Below the pieces are notes generated by a model. It was not told the origin of the DNA. It worked only from the letters and a program-made list of their open reading frames with translations, and searched no databases. A stretch of DNA of 64,000 nucleotides from Candidatus Gastranaerophilales bacterium (GTDB taxonomy: Bacteria > Cyanobacteriota > Vampirovibrionia > Gastranaerophilales > Gastranaerophilaceae): positions 43,988 through 107,987 of the forward strand of contig CALUPW010000006.1 of assembly GCA_944322785.1 (NCBI GenBank), written 5' to 3'. A program made the translations under genes and the position numbers. Below, piece by piece: positions 1 to 8,916 of the stretch (position 1 is its first letter; every line of letters starts with the position of its first letter).

Positions 1-160
1 TTGCTGATTTTTCTGCTACGGATGAGGTTGAATTTGATGAGCCGGATGAAGATGCAGCAACTGTTTTTTCTGCATTAAATTTCGGAACGGATTTCAGACT
101 GCCCTGTGGGAGAGCGGTCTTAAGTCCCGGTTTAAATTTTGTTGCTACGTTAATACTCAT
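1..160 (-). CDS. Hypothetical protein, N-terminal part only
   Basis: The open frame starts at an ATG at 160 and runs off the left edge of the window, so only about 53 residues are visible. An AGAGAG-type ribosome binding site precedes the ATG. The visible protein starts MSINVATKFKPGL and then becomes rich in Ser, Ala and acidic residues, which suggests a disordered N-terminus. No signal peptide or known domain is visible. It is divergent from cobO, with a long AT-rich gap between them. Function is unknown. Confidence 0.55.
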   Translation of the reverse strand, partial: MSINVATKFKPGLKTALPQGSLKSVPKFNAEKTVAASSSGSSNSTSSVAEKSA

Positions 161-735
161 AAAATTCTCTCTTTTATATACTTCTTATATATATAAAGTA
201 TATAATCGCTGATAAATTGCCTTTCTGTTAATTATTTTGTAACAATTGTTTACAATAGTGTGAAACATCCGTATATCCATTTTATACCCTTAATATCTCT
301 GTTTTATGCAGTGTTAATCTATGTACCCGAAAGTTTTAATAATTATTATCAATTATTAAAGTTGCTTAATATTGCATAAAATCCCCAAAATGCCGCAGCA
401 TGAGTTCTTCTGGAATTTGCAATAGATTGTTACCGTAACTTTACAAAAATTATGTAAATTTTTCGTCTGCTAATTTTTATTTGCCAAACCTTCTCTAAAT
501 CTCATTCTCTGGATTCTGGTAAAAATTAATTGTAAAAAGATTGGCATGGAATGACCCTAACCTGTTTCTTTTTTTTTAATTTGTTCTATCATTGGATTAC
601 ATCTTGGGAGGCGGGGATTGATAAAAATACATCCTCTCCTTTAGTCTTATAAATCCATGGAACGATTATGGTTTATTAAAATATCGTTTAAAATATGGAT
701 AAGCATTATAGTTTTTATTCGGAGGTAGTAGAGAA
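161..735. other. Long AT-rich intergenic region between divergent genes
   Basis: I see no convincing gene here. It holds a 10-bp perfect inverted repeat (335-344 with 351-360, starting TTTAATAATT, 6-base loop). A weak promoter candidate for cobO lies at its right end: TCGTTT at 684-689, 17 bases, TATAGT at 707-712. No cobalamin-riboswitch core could be recognised. Confidence 0.4.
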
Positions 736-1269
736 GTGTTAGAACATGGTTATATTCAAATTTACACGGGAGACGGAAAAGGCAAAACTACGGCATCATT
801 AGGTCTTGCACTTCGAGCGCTCGGTCACGGCTGGAAAGTTCTTATTATACAGTTTACAAAGGGCGACAGCGCAACTTCATACGGTGAAATCGTTTCATCC
901 TCAAAATTCCTTCCGAATCTTGACGTTGTACAGTTTGGAATGGACAGAGTATGCTATTCTCACAACGTTTGCATGGACGACTTTAAAGAAGCCAAAAAAG
1001 GATGGGAATTTGCCAAAAAAGCAATTCAATCCGGCGAATATCAGCTTATCATACTGGATGAAATCAATATTTGTACAGCAATGAATATGATTAAAGTTTC
1101 CGAAGTTAAAGAAGCTTTAATGAACAAACCGGAAAATCTGGAAATAGTTTTGACCGGACGCTATGCGCATCCGGAATTAAAGGCAATGGCTCACCTTGTT
1201 ACGGAAATGAAACCTATCAAACATTACTTTGATATGGGTGTAATGGCAAGACAGGGAATTGAGTATTAA
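736..1269 (+). CDS. cobO: Cob(I)yrinic acid a,c-diamide adenosyltransferase
   Basis: This enzyme attaches the 5'-deoxyadenosyl group of ATP to the cobalt of corrinoids, making adenosylcobalamin or its precursors in the cytoplasm. The 177-residue protein is close to the usual size of the CobO/BtuR family. The P-loop GDGKGKTT is at residues 12-19, followed by the family segment ASLGLALRALGHG, an LDEIN Walker-B-like motif and the typical C-terminal end RQGIEY. The start is a GTG at 736 with a strong GGAGGT site nine bases upstream. No other cobalamin gene lies nearby, so it may serve salvage. An intrinsic terminator follows. Confidence 0.93.
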   Translation: MLEHGYIQIYTGDGKGKTTASLGLALRALGHGWKVLIIQFTKGDSATSYGEIVSSSKFLPNLDVVQFGMDRVCYSHNVCMDDFKEAKKGWEFAKKAIQSGEYQLIILDEINICTAMNMIKVSEVKEALMNKPENLEIVLTGRYAHPELKAMAHLVTEMKPIKHYFDMGVMARQGIEY

Positions 1270-1360
1270 TATAGAAGAGAGAGGGGAAAAATACTGCAAA
1301 TCCGGCAGTAGCAAAAGACTTAAATTAATGTAAATCCTTTTTGTTTCAGAAATGAAATAC

Positions 1361-1392
1361 CGGACTGACTTCAGGGGAGGTCCGATTTTTTT
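1361..1392 (+). terminator. Intrinsic terminator after cobO
   Basis: CGGAC at 1361-1365 pairs with GTCCG at 1380-1384 and is followed directly by A and seven T. It lies about 90 bases past the cobO stop codon. Confidence 0.7.
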
Positions 1393-1490
1393 ATGATTTT
1401 TTTAAAAGGGAACCTTAATATAAAAACACTCTTCACATTTTTTAACAATTTTACGTTTTTAATATTTTTTGAGTTTGCTAAATAAGATTT

Positions 1491-1517
1491 TTGTACTATT
1501 ATATTATTGGTTATACT
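1491..1517 (+). promoter_or_regulatory. Probable promoter of rpsB-tsf
   Basis: TTGTAC at 1491-1496 and TATACT at 1512-1517 are separated by 15 bases, slightly short. Transcription would start near 1524, giving a leader of about 120 bases before rpsB. Confidence 0.5.
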
Positions 1518-1523
1518 AGTCCG

Positions 1524-1640
1524 ATAGGTTTTGCCCTAGTTCAAAAGGGCGGAACGGGAAGGCTGAAATGCCGGACATATTCCGACCCCCCTGCGAATGG
1601 GACAGTATTTCCCGTAGTACTAAGTAAAAAAAAAGGAGAA
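1524..1640 (+). promoter_or_regulatory. Structured 5' leader of rpsB
   Basis: The leader is richer in G and C than its surroundings and can form several helices. Positions 1530-1537 pair with 1546-1553 (core GCCCT/AGGGC). ACGGGAA at 1554-1560 pairs with TTCCCGT at 1609-1615 and encloses short hairpins (GGC/GCC at 1561-1572 and CGG/CCG at 1572-1584). Autoregulatory leaders are known for ribosomal protein operons, including rpsB in other bacteria. I do not recognise this one as a known family. Confidence 0.5.
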
Positions 1641-1645
1641 AAACG

Positions 1646-2437
1646 ATGCCAGTAGCATCTATGATTGAACTTTTGGAAGCCGGCGTACATTTCGGCCACC
1701 AAACACAAAGATGGAACCCTAAAATGAAACCGTATATTTACGGTGCAAGAAACGGAATTTATGTATTTGACCTTCGCAAAACTTCAGATTTGCTTGATAA
1801 AGCTTATGAAGTTGTAAGAGAATTTGCAGCACGCAACAAAAACATTCTCTTTGTAGGTACAAAAAAACAGGCTGCCGAAGTTGTAGCAGAAGAAGCACAA
1901 CGTTCAGGCGCATACTATATTAACAGAAGATGGCTCGGCGGAATGCTTACTAACTTTGAAACAATCAGAGGCCGTGTCAGCAAATTAAGAGAACTGGAAG
2001 ATTTCTTAAACAGCGGACACGCTGAAAAATTACCCAAAAAAGAAATCGCTCAATTGAACCGCCAGCTTTCAAAATTAAGCAAAACTTTAGGCGGAATCAA
2101 AGAAATGAGAGGATTGCCGGATTTGATTTTTGTAATCGACCAGAAAAAAGATGAAATCGCAATTCTTGAAGCTAACAAACTCGGTATTCCGGTAATCTGC
2201 CTTGCCGATACAAATGCAGATCCTTCAAATATTGATTACATTATCCCCGGAAACGATGATGCTATCCGTTCAATTAAATTGATTACCTCAAAACTTGCAG
2301 ACGCAGTTCTTGAAGGCAAACAATTAAAAGAAAACAAAGCCAACACAACTCAAAAAATCGAAGAAATTAAAGCTGAAGATGCAGGAGTAGGTGTTGAGGA
2401 AACCGAAAAAGCAGAAGAAGTTGAAGAAGTAAAATAA
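1646..2437 (+). CDS. rpsB: 30S ribosomal protein S2
   Basis: S2 is a structural protein of the small ribosomal subunit, bound between head and body. The 263-residue protein starts [18 protein letters not shown] and carries the family blocks [18 protein letters not shown] and [14 protein letters not shown]. The last 40 residues form an acidic, Lys/Glu-rich tail beyond the conserved core. The ATG at 1646 follows an AAGGAG site. It is the first gene of an rpsB-tsf operon, the common bacterial arrangement, and sits behind a structured leader. Confidence 0.98.
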   Translation: MPVASMIELLEAGVHFGHQTQRWNPKMKPYIYGARNGIYVFDLRKTSDLLDKAYEVVREFAARNKNILFVGTKKQAAEVVAEEAQRSGAYYINRRWLGGMLTNFETIRGRVSKLRELEDFLNSGHAEKLPKKEIAQLNRQLSKLSKTLGGIKEMRGLPDLIFVIDQKKDEIAILEANKLGIPVICLADTNADPSNIDYIIPGNDDAIRSIKLITSKLADAVLEGKQLKENKANTTQKIEEIKAEDAGVGVEETEKAEEVEEVK

Positions 2438-2449
2438 AACACAGGACAT

Positions 2450-2482
2450 GCAGTCCTTCAGGGCAATATTCCGGAGGACTGC
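2450..2482 (+). terminator. Intercistronic hairpin between rpsB and tsf
   Basis: GCAGTCCT at 2450-2457 pairs perfectly with AGGACTGC at 2475-2482, followed by TGTTTT. It lies inside the rpsB-tsf gap and could act as a partial terminator or a processing and stability element. Confidence 0.5.
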
Positions 2483-2507
2483 TGTTTTAAAAATATAGGA
2501 GAGAAAT

Positions 2508-3371
2508 ATGAATATCACAGCACAAATGGTAAAAGAACTCCGTGACAAAACAGGTGCAGGCATGATGGATGCCAAAAAAGCTCTTGTTGAAACAGACGGC
2601 GATATGGAAAAAGCTATGGACGTGCTCCGTCAAAAAGGTATGGCTTCAGCTGACAAAAAAATGGGAAGAATTGCAGCAGAAGGACGTGTTGCATCAGCTA
2701 TTGTTGACGGCGCAGGTGCTATGGTTGAAGTTAACTGTGAAACAGACTTTGTTGCGAAAAACGAAGAATTTCAAGAACTTGCAAACTGCCTTGCAAAAGC
2801 AGTAGCAGAATCTAATCCTAAAGATGTTGAAACATTTGTTGCATCAACATGCCCCAAATGCGGAAAAACAATTGAAGAAGTTATTAAAGAAAAAATCGCA
2901 TCTATAGGTGAAAAGATTACCTTCAGAAGATTTGTCCGTTACGAAGGGAATGTAGCAACCTATATTCACAACGGCAAAATCGGTGTTTTACTGGTAACAG
3001 ATAAAGAAGATGCCGAATTAATGAACGATTTATGTCTTCATATCGCATCAAATGCACCGGAATTCTTATCAAGAAAAGAAATTCCGCAATCTGTTATTGA
3101 CCATGAAACAGAAATTGAAATGGGTAAAGAAGATTTGCAAAAGAAACCTGAAAACATCAGAGCAAAAATTGTTGAAGGCAGAGTTAACAAACTTCTTGCT
3201 GCAAAAGTTCTTCTTGAACAGCCTTTTGTTAAAAACCCGGATGTTACTATTGAACAATTGATTGAAGGAAAACTTACAATCAAAGCGTTTACAAGATACG
3301 TACTCGGTGAAGGGCTTGAAAAACGTCAGGACAATTTTGCCGAAGAAGTTATGAGTCAGGTTAAAGGCTAA
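2508..3371 (+). CDS. tsf: Translation elongation factor Ts
   Basis: EF-Ts is the nucleotide exchange factor that recycles EF-Tu from its GDP to its GTP form. The 287-residue protein has the N-terminal UBA-like domain (VKELRDKTGAGMMDAKKAL), the EF-Tu-contacting motif TDFVAKN at residues 79-85, and the dimerisation and C-terminal segments of the long bacterial form. An odd feature is a CPKC pair at residues 115-118, in a region that usually lacks such a knuckle. The start follows TAGGAGAG. Its stop is followed by a strong intrinsic terminator that closes the operon. Confidence 0.98.
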   Translation: MNITAQMVKELRDKTGAGMMDAKKALVETDGDMEKAMDVLRQKGMASADKKMGRIAAEGRVASAIVDGAGAMVEVNCETDFVAKNEEFQELANCLAKAVAESNPKDVETFVASTCPKCGKTIEEVIKEKIASIGEKITFRRFVRYEGNVATYIHNGKIGVLLVTDKEDAELMNDLCLHIASNAPEFLSRKEIPQSVIDHETEIEMGKEDLQKKPENIRAKIVEGRVNKLLAAKVLLEQPFVKNPDVTIEQLIEGKLTIKAFTRYVLGEGLEKRQDNFAEEVMSQVKG

Positions 3372-3391
3372 TCAAAAAACATAAAACTTAA

Positions 3392-3421
3392 AAATGCCGG
3401 TTAAAATAACCGGCATTTTTT
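3392..3421 (+). terminator. Intrinsic terminator of the rpsB-tsf operon
   Basis: AAATGCCGGTTA pairs with TAACCGGCATTT over a three-base loop and is followed by a T run. Confidence 0.9.
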
Positions 3422-3499
3422 CATGATAAATCTTTTTACGGACTTGAAAACGATTTTAAAACCTGTTATCATAATATATATACGTAGAAAGGGATTGTG

Positions 3500-3643
3500 A
3501 TGGAATTAAAAATAAAAGAAATTTCAAAGTTTTCTGATTGCGGCAAGAACAAAACAAAACTGGTCTTTTGTGATGAAAAAATTGAAAAAGAAATAATTTT
3601 TGAAGGCGAAGGGAAAATCAAAACTCCGGTTGCCGAAGTTTAA
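3500..3643 (+). CDS. Small hypothetical protein, 47 residues
   Basis: The frame encodes 47 residues, starting MELKIKEISKFSDCGKNKTK and ending TPVAEV, with alternating charged and hydrophobic residues that suggest a small beta-rich domain. A GAAAGGG ribosome binding site precedes the ATG at 3500. It stands alone between the tsf terminator and a second strong terminator, so it would be its own transcription unit. It has two cysteines (residues 14 and 24) and no membrane segment. I do not recognise a family. Confidence 0.55.
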   Translation: MELKIKEISKFSDCGKNKTKLVFCDEKIEKEIIFEGEGKIKTPVAEV

Positions 3644-3656
3644 AAAACATAGCTTT

Positions 3657-3700
3657 TTAAAAAGTGTCTTTTGCCGTTCAGGCATAAAGACACTTTTTAA
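3657..3700. terminator. Bidirectional intrinsic terminator
   Basis: AAAAAGTGTCTTT pairs with AAAGACACTTTTT around a GC-containing apical stem. It separates the 47-residue gene from the convergent secreted-protein gene and has T tracts on both strands. Confidence 0.85.
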
Positions 3701-3712
3701 ATTTGGAAATAT

Positions 3713-4684
3713 TTAATATGTTTCCGGCAAATCCAGAGGTGCCAGCGGCTGATTATTTACAGGATCCGGTACAGACATCGGCTCGGCTGTATCCGGAACA
3801 GGCTGATTTTCCATTTCCGGAGGATATTTTTTTGTGCGGCGGCGAAGATGAAATCCGTCATGTTCCTCATATTCAACATTGCCGCTATCTTCTGTCACTT
3901 TAGACTGTTCTTCTGTCGTATTTGACGGAACATCCGGAACCTCCTCAATTTGAGAGGGAGCTTGCTCTTGCAGATTGTCATTATCGCCCGTTGTATTTTC
4001 ATTTGTTTCCTGTTCTTCCGCCATACTGAGAATTTTTTCTGAACCTTTATAAGTATTTTCCTCTACAGGCAAAGCCTCATCATTCTCATCATTCTCATCA
4101 TCATCTTTGTTTTTCAGTTTGAAATTAAGAATAAATACCTGATTTTTGTCAATTACAATGTCCTGGCCTTTTTCTACATAAGAAAGCGGTGTGCTTTCAT
4201 AAAGTGAAACCGCACCTGATTTAAGTCTGCTGCCTTTTTCATTTTTAACAGCGCCTTCAACTGCCGCATATCCCATCGAAAGACCTTTGACAAAGTGATT
4301 GCCTACACTTAATGCTGCCGATTTGGCAACACCTTTGTAATCAAATCTTGTTGTAAATTTACCTTTTACAATTTTGTTGTCTATTCGTTCTACTTTATGT
4401 ACAATCCCATAGTTATCTGTATATTCGGTAAGAATGAATGAAAATGTTGCATCCCGTTTGAGCCTTTTGGGACTTGAAACATCAACTATATCACCTTTTA
4501 ATATATTACCTTCCAATATCAACAGTTCATCATCGAGATTTAAATCTGTAACAGCTTTTACGGTTAGAGTTTCCGGCGGATTTTCGGTTGTAAAATCCGA
4601 AAGAGCTTCAACTTTTATAGTTTCCGCACTGGCAGGCATAATTGCCGCAAATAAAAATGCCAATAATATTACTGCTTTTTTCAT
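3713..4684 (-). CDS. Secreted or envelope protein of unknown function
   Basis: The 323-residue protein begins with a clear signal peptide (MKKAVILLAFLFAAIMPASA, cleavage likely before ETIK). A beta-rich domain of about 180 residues follows, with a segment ILEGNILKGDIVDV that resembles surface-loop beta structure. The C-terminal third is disordered: an acidic run near residue 200 (KNKDDDENDENDEAL), then Glu/Pro-rich sequence ending with repeated Pro residues. It lies just downstream of a small membrane protein on the same strand and may be co-transcribed with it. No catalytic motif is visible. Confidence 0.8.
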   Translation of the reverse strand: MKKAVILLAFLFAAIMPASAETIKVEALSDFTTENPPETLTVKAVTDLNLDDELLILEGNILKGDIVDVSSPKRLKRDATFSFILTEYTDNYGIVHKVERIDNKIVKGKFTTRFDYKGVAKSAALSVGNHFVKGLSMGYAAVEGAVKNEKGSRLKSGAVSLYESTPLSYVEKGQDIVIDKNQVFILNFKLKNKDDDENDENDEALPVEENTYKGSEKILSMAEEQETNENTTGDNDNLQEQAPSQIEEVPDVPSNTTEEQSKVTEDSGNVEYEEHDGFHLRRRTKKYPPEMENQPVPDTAEPMSVPDPVNNQPLAPLDLPETY

Positions 4685-4695
4685 ATAAATTTCCT

Positions 4696-5085
4696 TTATT
4701 TTTTCTTGTAAATAAAATTACTATTAGTCTTTAAACCGTTGCAAAAATTTTGCATTTCCGACTGGCTCGGTGATTGAATAGCACCCGGAATACGGATTCT
4801 TTGTCCGTCTTTTAAAGAAATCTCCGGATAATAGCAATATCTTCTGCGCTCTCGTTTGCTTGAGCCGCAGCGGCGGGAATTTATGGTACATGATTCAATG
4901 TTATCTGCAGAAAAGGTTGATACTACTTTTTTGCCTGTTGTGACTCTGCAGAGTCCGTTTACACATTTGACTGTTTTATAAGGCAGGAACATATATATAA
5001 TTCCAAAAATTGCCAAAAATACAAGAGATACAATTGATTTGCGCCCTCTGAAAAAATAATATATTATATCATGAATATAATTCAT
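4696..5085 (-). CDS. Small membrane-anchored protein of unknown function
   Basis: The 129-residue protein has one predicted transmembrane helix near residues 16-36 (SIVSLVFLAIFGIIYMFLPY), followed by an extracytoplasmic-type domain with five cysteines, including CVNGLC and an Arg-rich CGSSKRERRRYCYY segment. The cysteines could form disulfides outside the membrane. The ATG is preceded by AAGG. It lies between uvrA upstream and the secreted protein downstream on the same strand, with short gaps, so the three may be one transcription unit. Confidence 0.75.
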   Translation of the reverse strand: MNYIHDIIYYFFRGRKSIVSLVFLAIFGIIYMFLPYKTVKCVNGLCRVTTGKKVVSTFSADNIESCTINSRRCGSSKRERRRYCYYPEISLKDGQRIRIPGAIQSPSQSEMQNFCNGLKTNSNFIYKKK

Positions 5086-5140
5086 TAACCTTACATACCC
5101 CTCTCTTATACAACAATTAAACCATTATTAACCGGCTCTG

Positions 5141-7966
5141 TCAAGAAAAGAACGGCTTCAAATACTGCCCTGTATAAGAATTTTTAATTTTTGAAACCTG
5201 TTTTGGTGTACCTGTTGCCACGACCTGTCCGCCGCCGATTCCGCCTTCCGGCCCCAAATCAATTATATAGTCGGCAACCTTAATTAAATCAAGATTGTGC
5301 TCAATAATCAAAATAGTATTTCCTTGATCCGCTAACGCTTGAATTATTTTGATAAGTTTGTCCAAATCAGCCCAGTGAAGTCCGACTGACGGCTCATCCA
5401 TAAGATATAAAGTTTTTCCAGTTGCCCGTTTGTTGAGTTCGGATGCCAGTTTAATTCTTTGCGCCTCGCCGCCTGAAAGTGTTGTTGCACTTTGACCCAG
5501 TTTTATATAATCAAGTCCGACATCATTTAAGGTTTGAAGTTTATGCTTGATATTCGGAACGTTTTCAAAAAATGCAAGCGCTTCTTTTACACTCATATCA
5601 AGAACATCTGCAATAGTTTTGCCTTTGTATTTAACCTCCAGAGTTTCACGGTTGTATCGTTTGCCTTTGCAGACCGGACATTTTACATAAACATCCGAGA
5701 GAAAGTTCATCTCGATTTTATTAACACCGTCACCTTTACATGCTTCACAGCGTCCGCCTTTTACGTTAAAACTGAACCGTCCGGCTTTGTATCCGCGCAA
5801 TTTTGCTTCATTAGTTTTGGCATACAAATCTCTTATGTGCGTAAACAAATCAGTATATGTTGCCGGATTTGACCTTGGAGTTCTGCCTATCGGGGACTGG
5901 TCTATGGCAATAATTTTATCGATATTTTCAAATCCTGTAATTTCATCAACACCCTGCGGTTTTGGTTTATCTTTGCGGAGTTTGTGAAGAGCATACTGAT
6001 AAATTAAATCCTGCATCAAGGTTGATTTGCCGGAACCTGAAACACCTGTCAGAACAACTATTTTCCCGAGCGGGATTTCAACATCTATATTTTTAAGATT
6101 GTTCAAATGCGCATTTTTAACGGACAAAAACTTTCCGTTGCCTTTACGAACTTTTTCGGGCACGGGTATGAATTTTTCACCGCTCAAATATTTTCCGGTA
6201 ATTGATTTTGGAGCGTCAATAATATCCTGAATTGAGCCTGAGGCTATAATTTCACCGCCGAGAACTCCGGCACGGGGACCGATATCTACAATATAATCCG
6301 CATTTCTGATTGTTTCTTCATCATGTTCGACAACAATTAGAGTGTTTCCTAAATTACGAAGTTTTATCAGGGTTTTGATAAGTCTGTCATTATCACGCTG
6401 ATGAAGCCCGATTGACGGCTCATCAAGTACATACAAAACTCCTGACAGACCGCTTCCGATTTGTGTCGCAAGCCTTATACGCTGAGCTTCGCCGCCGGAT
6501 AAAGTTCCAGCCATACGGGCAAGGTTCAGATAACTTAATCCCACGTCTTTTAAAAATTTAAGTCTTGCACGGATTTCATCCAGTATTTGTTTTGCAATTT
6601 GAATATGGTATTCACTCAACTCCAAATACAAATCCGATATGAAGTCGTATTCTTCATCAATCGGCATCAAAGTAAATTCATAAATATTTTTGCCTTTTAT
6701 TTTTACCGCAAGCGGAAAAGGTTTCAAGCGGGCACCATGACATGCCGTACAGGGAGTCATCACCATATATTTTTCAATTTCTTCCCGCCAGTAATCTGCA
6801 TCTGATTCATGATATTTTTTCATCAAATACGGAATTACCCCGGGATAGCTGTGATAACGTGTTTCGTAACGCTTTGAGGTGAACCCTTTTATCCTCATTT
6901 TTATTATGTCATTTGCCCCGTAAAGTATAATATTTTGATGTTCCACAGGCAAATCTTCAAAAGGAATATCCTGATTGATGCCGTAGTATGAAGTCACGGA
7001 TTCCAGCATATCTTTATAAAATGTTGTTGAAGACTTGTCCCACGGATAAATAGCTCCCCCGTTAATTGATTTTGTTCTGTCCGGAACTACTAAATCTGGC
7101 GAAATCGTATAATCAACACCTATTCCGGAACATCTTTCACAGGCTCCGTAGGGGTTGTTGAATGAAAAAATTCTCGGAGCAAGTTCTTCAAAACTCAAAT
7201 TACACTTGGGACATGCCAGTTTTTCACTGTATATTATTTCCTTATCGCCGACAACATCGACAATTGCAATTCCGTCGGCTTTTTGAAGCGCAATTCCGAC
7301 ACTGTCTGCAATTCTTGACTGAGCTTCAGGTTTTACGACAATACGATCTATGACAACCGAAATATCGTGTTTTTTAGTTTTTGCAAGTTCAATTTCATCT
7401 TCATCAAGATTATAAATTTCACCGTCAACTTTTACCCTTACAAAACCTTCCTGACGGAGTTCTTCAAAAGTTGACTGAAATTCGCCTTTTTTACCTCTTA
7501 CAACAGGTGCAAGAATTTGAATTTTTGTTCCTTGAGAGAGTTTTAAAATGCTGTTTACGATTTCATCAATTGTCTGGGGCTTAATTTCCTCCCCGCAATT
7601 CGGACAATACGGTGTTCCGGCACGGGCATACAAAAGCCGCAGATAATCGTAAATTTCAGTGACGGTTCCGACCGTTGAACGTGGATTGTTGCTTGTGGAT
7701 TTCTGATCAATTGAAATCGCAGGAGAAAGCCCGTCGATATATTCAACATCGGGTTTGTCCATCTGCCCGAGAAACTGGCGGGCGTAAGTTGAAAGGCTTT
7801 CAATATACCGTCTTTGACCTTCTGCAAAAATTGTATCGAACGCAAGAGAACTTTTGCCGGAACCTGAAACTCCAGTAAAGACGATAAGTTCGTTTTTTGG
7901 AATTTCCAGAGAAACGTCTTTTAAGTTATGTTCTTTTGCCCCTTTTATTTTTATAGAGTCTTGCAT
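5141..7966 (-). CDS. uvrA: Excinuclease ABC subunit A
   Basis: UvrA is the damage-sensing ATPase of nucleotide excision repair and loads UvrB at lesions. The 941-residue protein has the family length and both ABC modules. The first P-loop is near residues 32-39 (GVSGSGKS), and a second copy GVSGSGKS opens the C-terminal half. There are two LSGGEAQRI signatures and the zinc-binding pairs CPNC, CPKC/CERC and CEAC/CPVC. The ATG at 7966 gives the standard N-terminus MQDSIKIKGAKEHNL. It lies downstream of a pilin-like gene with a 44-base gap. No uvrB is in this window. Confidence 0.98.
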   Translation of the reverse strand: MQDSIKIKGAKEHNLKDVSLEIPKNELIVFTGVSGSGKSSLAFDTIFAEGQRRYIESLSTYARQFLGQMDKPDVEYIDGLSPAISIDQKSTSNNPRSTVGTVTEIYDYLRLLYARAGTPYCPNCGEEIKPQTIDEIVNSILKLSQGTKIQILAPVVRGKKGEFQSTFEELRQEGFVRVKVDGEIYNLDEDEIELAKTKKHDISVVIDRIVVKPEAQSRIADSVGIALQKADGIAIVDVVGDKEIIYSEKLACPKCNLSFEELAPRIFSFNNPYGACERCSGIGVDYTISPDLVVPDRTKSINGGAIYPWDKSSTTFYKDMLESVTSYYGINQDIPFEDLPVEHQNIILYGANDIIKMRIKGFTSKRYETRYHSYPGVIPYLMKKYHESDADYWREEIEKYMVMTPCTACHGARLKPFPLAVKIKGKNIYEFTLMPIDEEYDFISDLYLELSEYHIQIAKQILDEIRARLKFLKDVGLSYLNLARMAGTLSGGEAQRIRLATQIGSGLSGVLYVLDEPSIGLHQRDNDRLIKTLIKLRNLGNTLIVVEHDEETIRNADYIVDIGPRAGVLGGEIIASGSIQDIIDAPKSITGKYLSGEKFIPVPEKVRKGNGKFLSVKNAHLNNLKNIDVEIPLGKIVVLTGVSGSGKSTLMQDLIYQYALHKLRKDKPKPQGVDEITGFENIDKIIAIDQSPIGRTPRSNPATYTDLFTHIRDLYAKTNEAKLRGYKAGRFSFNVKGGRCEACKGDGVNKIEMNFLSDVYVKCPVCKGKRYNRETLEVKYKGKTIADVLDMSVKEALAFFENVPNIKHKLQTLNDVGLDYIKLGQSATTLSGGEAQRIKLASELNKRATGKTLYLMDEPSVGLHWADLDKLIKIIQALADQGNTILIIEHNLDLIKVADYIIDLGPEGGIGGGQVVATGTPKQVSKIKNSYTGQYLKPFFS

Positions 7967-8010
7967 AACTTAATTATGACATGTAAAAGATGAATTTCAA
8001 TTTTGAAATT

Positions 8011-8916
8011 CTACCACGGATAATCGTCCGCAATTGTCCAGCCGTCCTGCATTATTTTTGCCGCACAATATGCTCCGGTACCGCTGTGGCTGCAATTGGT
8101 ATTTATTTCATCATTTGTTTGGTCATATCCGTTTGCTCTTACTATATTTTTGTCAAAATCCACTGTAAACATAAAAACATCTTTGCCTATTACATTTGGG
8201 GGCTTTACTCCGTTAATATCCGCATAAACAGTTTGAGCTACACTATATTTATAAATATCTGAAACCTTATTACCATCGTCATCATATACAGGAATCCACC
8301 TTACCATTAAGAGAAAATACGCAGTTCCGTCATTTGTTATAAAAAAGACCCGACCTGCCCGGTAAATTGTATAAATTGCTATGCCCTGATATGTATTATT
8401 CCTATACATATAGCGAGGATATTTTTGATCATTGGAAGGCTCAAAAGGGAATGTACCTTCACTTAAAACCGTTGGAGAATGAAAATATGGTTTCCAGTAA
8501 CTGTCAAAGAAATTTATCATCACGTCCGGATCAATTTCGTCAGAAGTCGGGAAATACGCAGGGCCGTTATCTTCTTGAGCTTTGATTACAAGTTGACTTA
8601 ATACTGTATAAACCTTTTTAAGTTTATTAACTGTTACATGTTTTTGATAATTCCCGATTAAGGAAGGCAGTGTCATAGCAGCAACTATACCGATTATGCC
8701 GAGTGTCATCAAAACTTCTGCAAGCGTAAAGCCAGCTTTGCTTATTATCTTAGCACTTCTACTCAAATGGCAGTGTTTGTTCAAATTTTTATACGTCATT
8801 GCGACTCTCGAACAGGAATCTTTCAGGATTGTTTTTATCAAAATGATAGATTCTGAGTCAAGCTCAGAATGACGTGATTTAAAACCTGCCTGAGAGGAAG
8901 ATTCGACACTTATCAC
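8011..8916 (-). CDS. Type IV pilin-like protein with repeat-derived N-terminal extension
   Basis: The core is a prepilin-type N-terminus, AGFTLAEVLMTLGIIG, with the conserved Phe-Thr and Glu at the usual cleavage and methylation positions. A long C-terminal domain contains DINGVKPPNVIGKDVF. Such proteins are exported, processed by a prepilin peptidase and assembled into pili or related machines. The N-terminus is odd: about 62 residues precede the FTLAE segment and include RHSELDSESI, which is translated palindromic repeat DNA. The frame opens at a GTG at 8916 inside a repeat. The only well-spaced ribosome binding site lies further upstream, before a leader ATG at 9067 that is one base out of frame across a G12 tract. 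True start is uncertain. Confidence 0.8.
   Translation of the reverse strand: MISVESSSQAGFKSRHSELDSESIILIKTILKDSCSRVAMTYKNLNKHCHLSRSAKIISKAGFTLAEVLMTLGIIGIVAAMTLPSLIGNYQKHVTVNKLKKVYTVLSQLVIKAQEDNGPAYFPTSDEIDPDVMINFFDSYWKPYFHSPTVLSEGTFPFEPSNDQKYPRYMYRNNTYQGIAIYTIYRAGRVFFITNDGTAYFLLMVRWIPVYDDDGNKVSDIYKYSVAQTVYADINGVKPPNVIGKDVFMFTVDFDKNIVRANGYDQTNDEINTNCSHSGTGAYCAAKIMQDGWTIADDYPW

Noticed and set aside
161..735. Cobalamin riboswitch before cobO
   Set aside because: I could not find the conserved B12-box-like core or a matching fold. The gap is mostly AT-rich with a single simple dyad.
5534..7878. Several plus-strand frames opposite uvrA
   Set aside because: They are shadows of the uvrA coding sequence with no starts or domains of their own.
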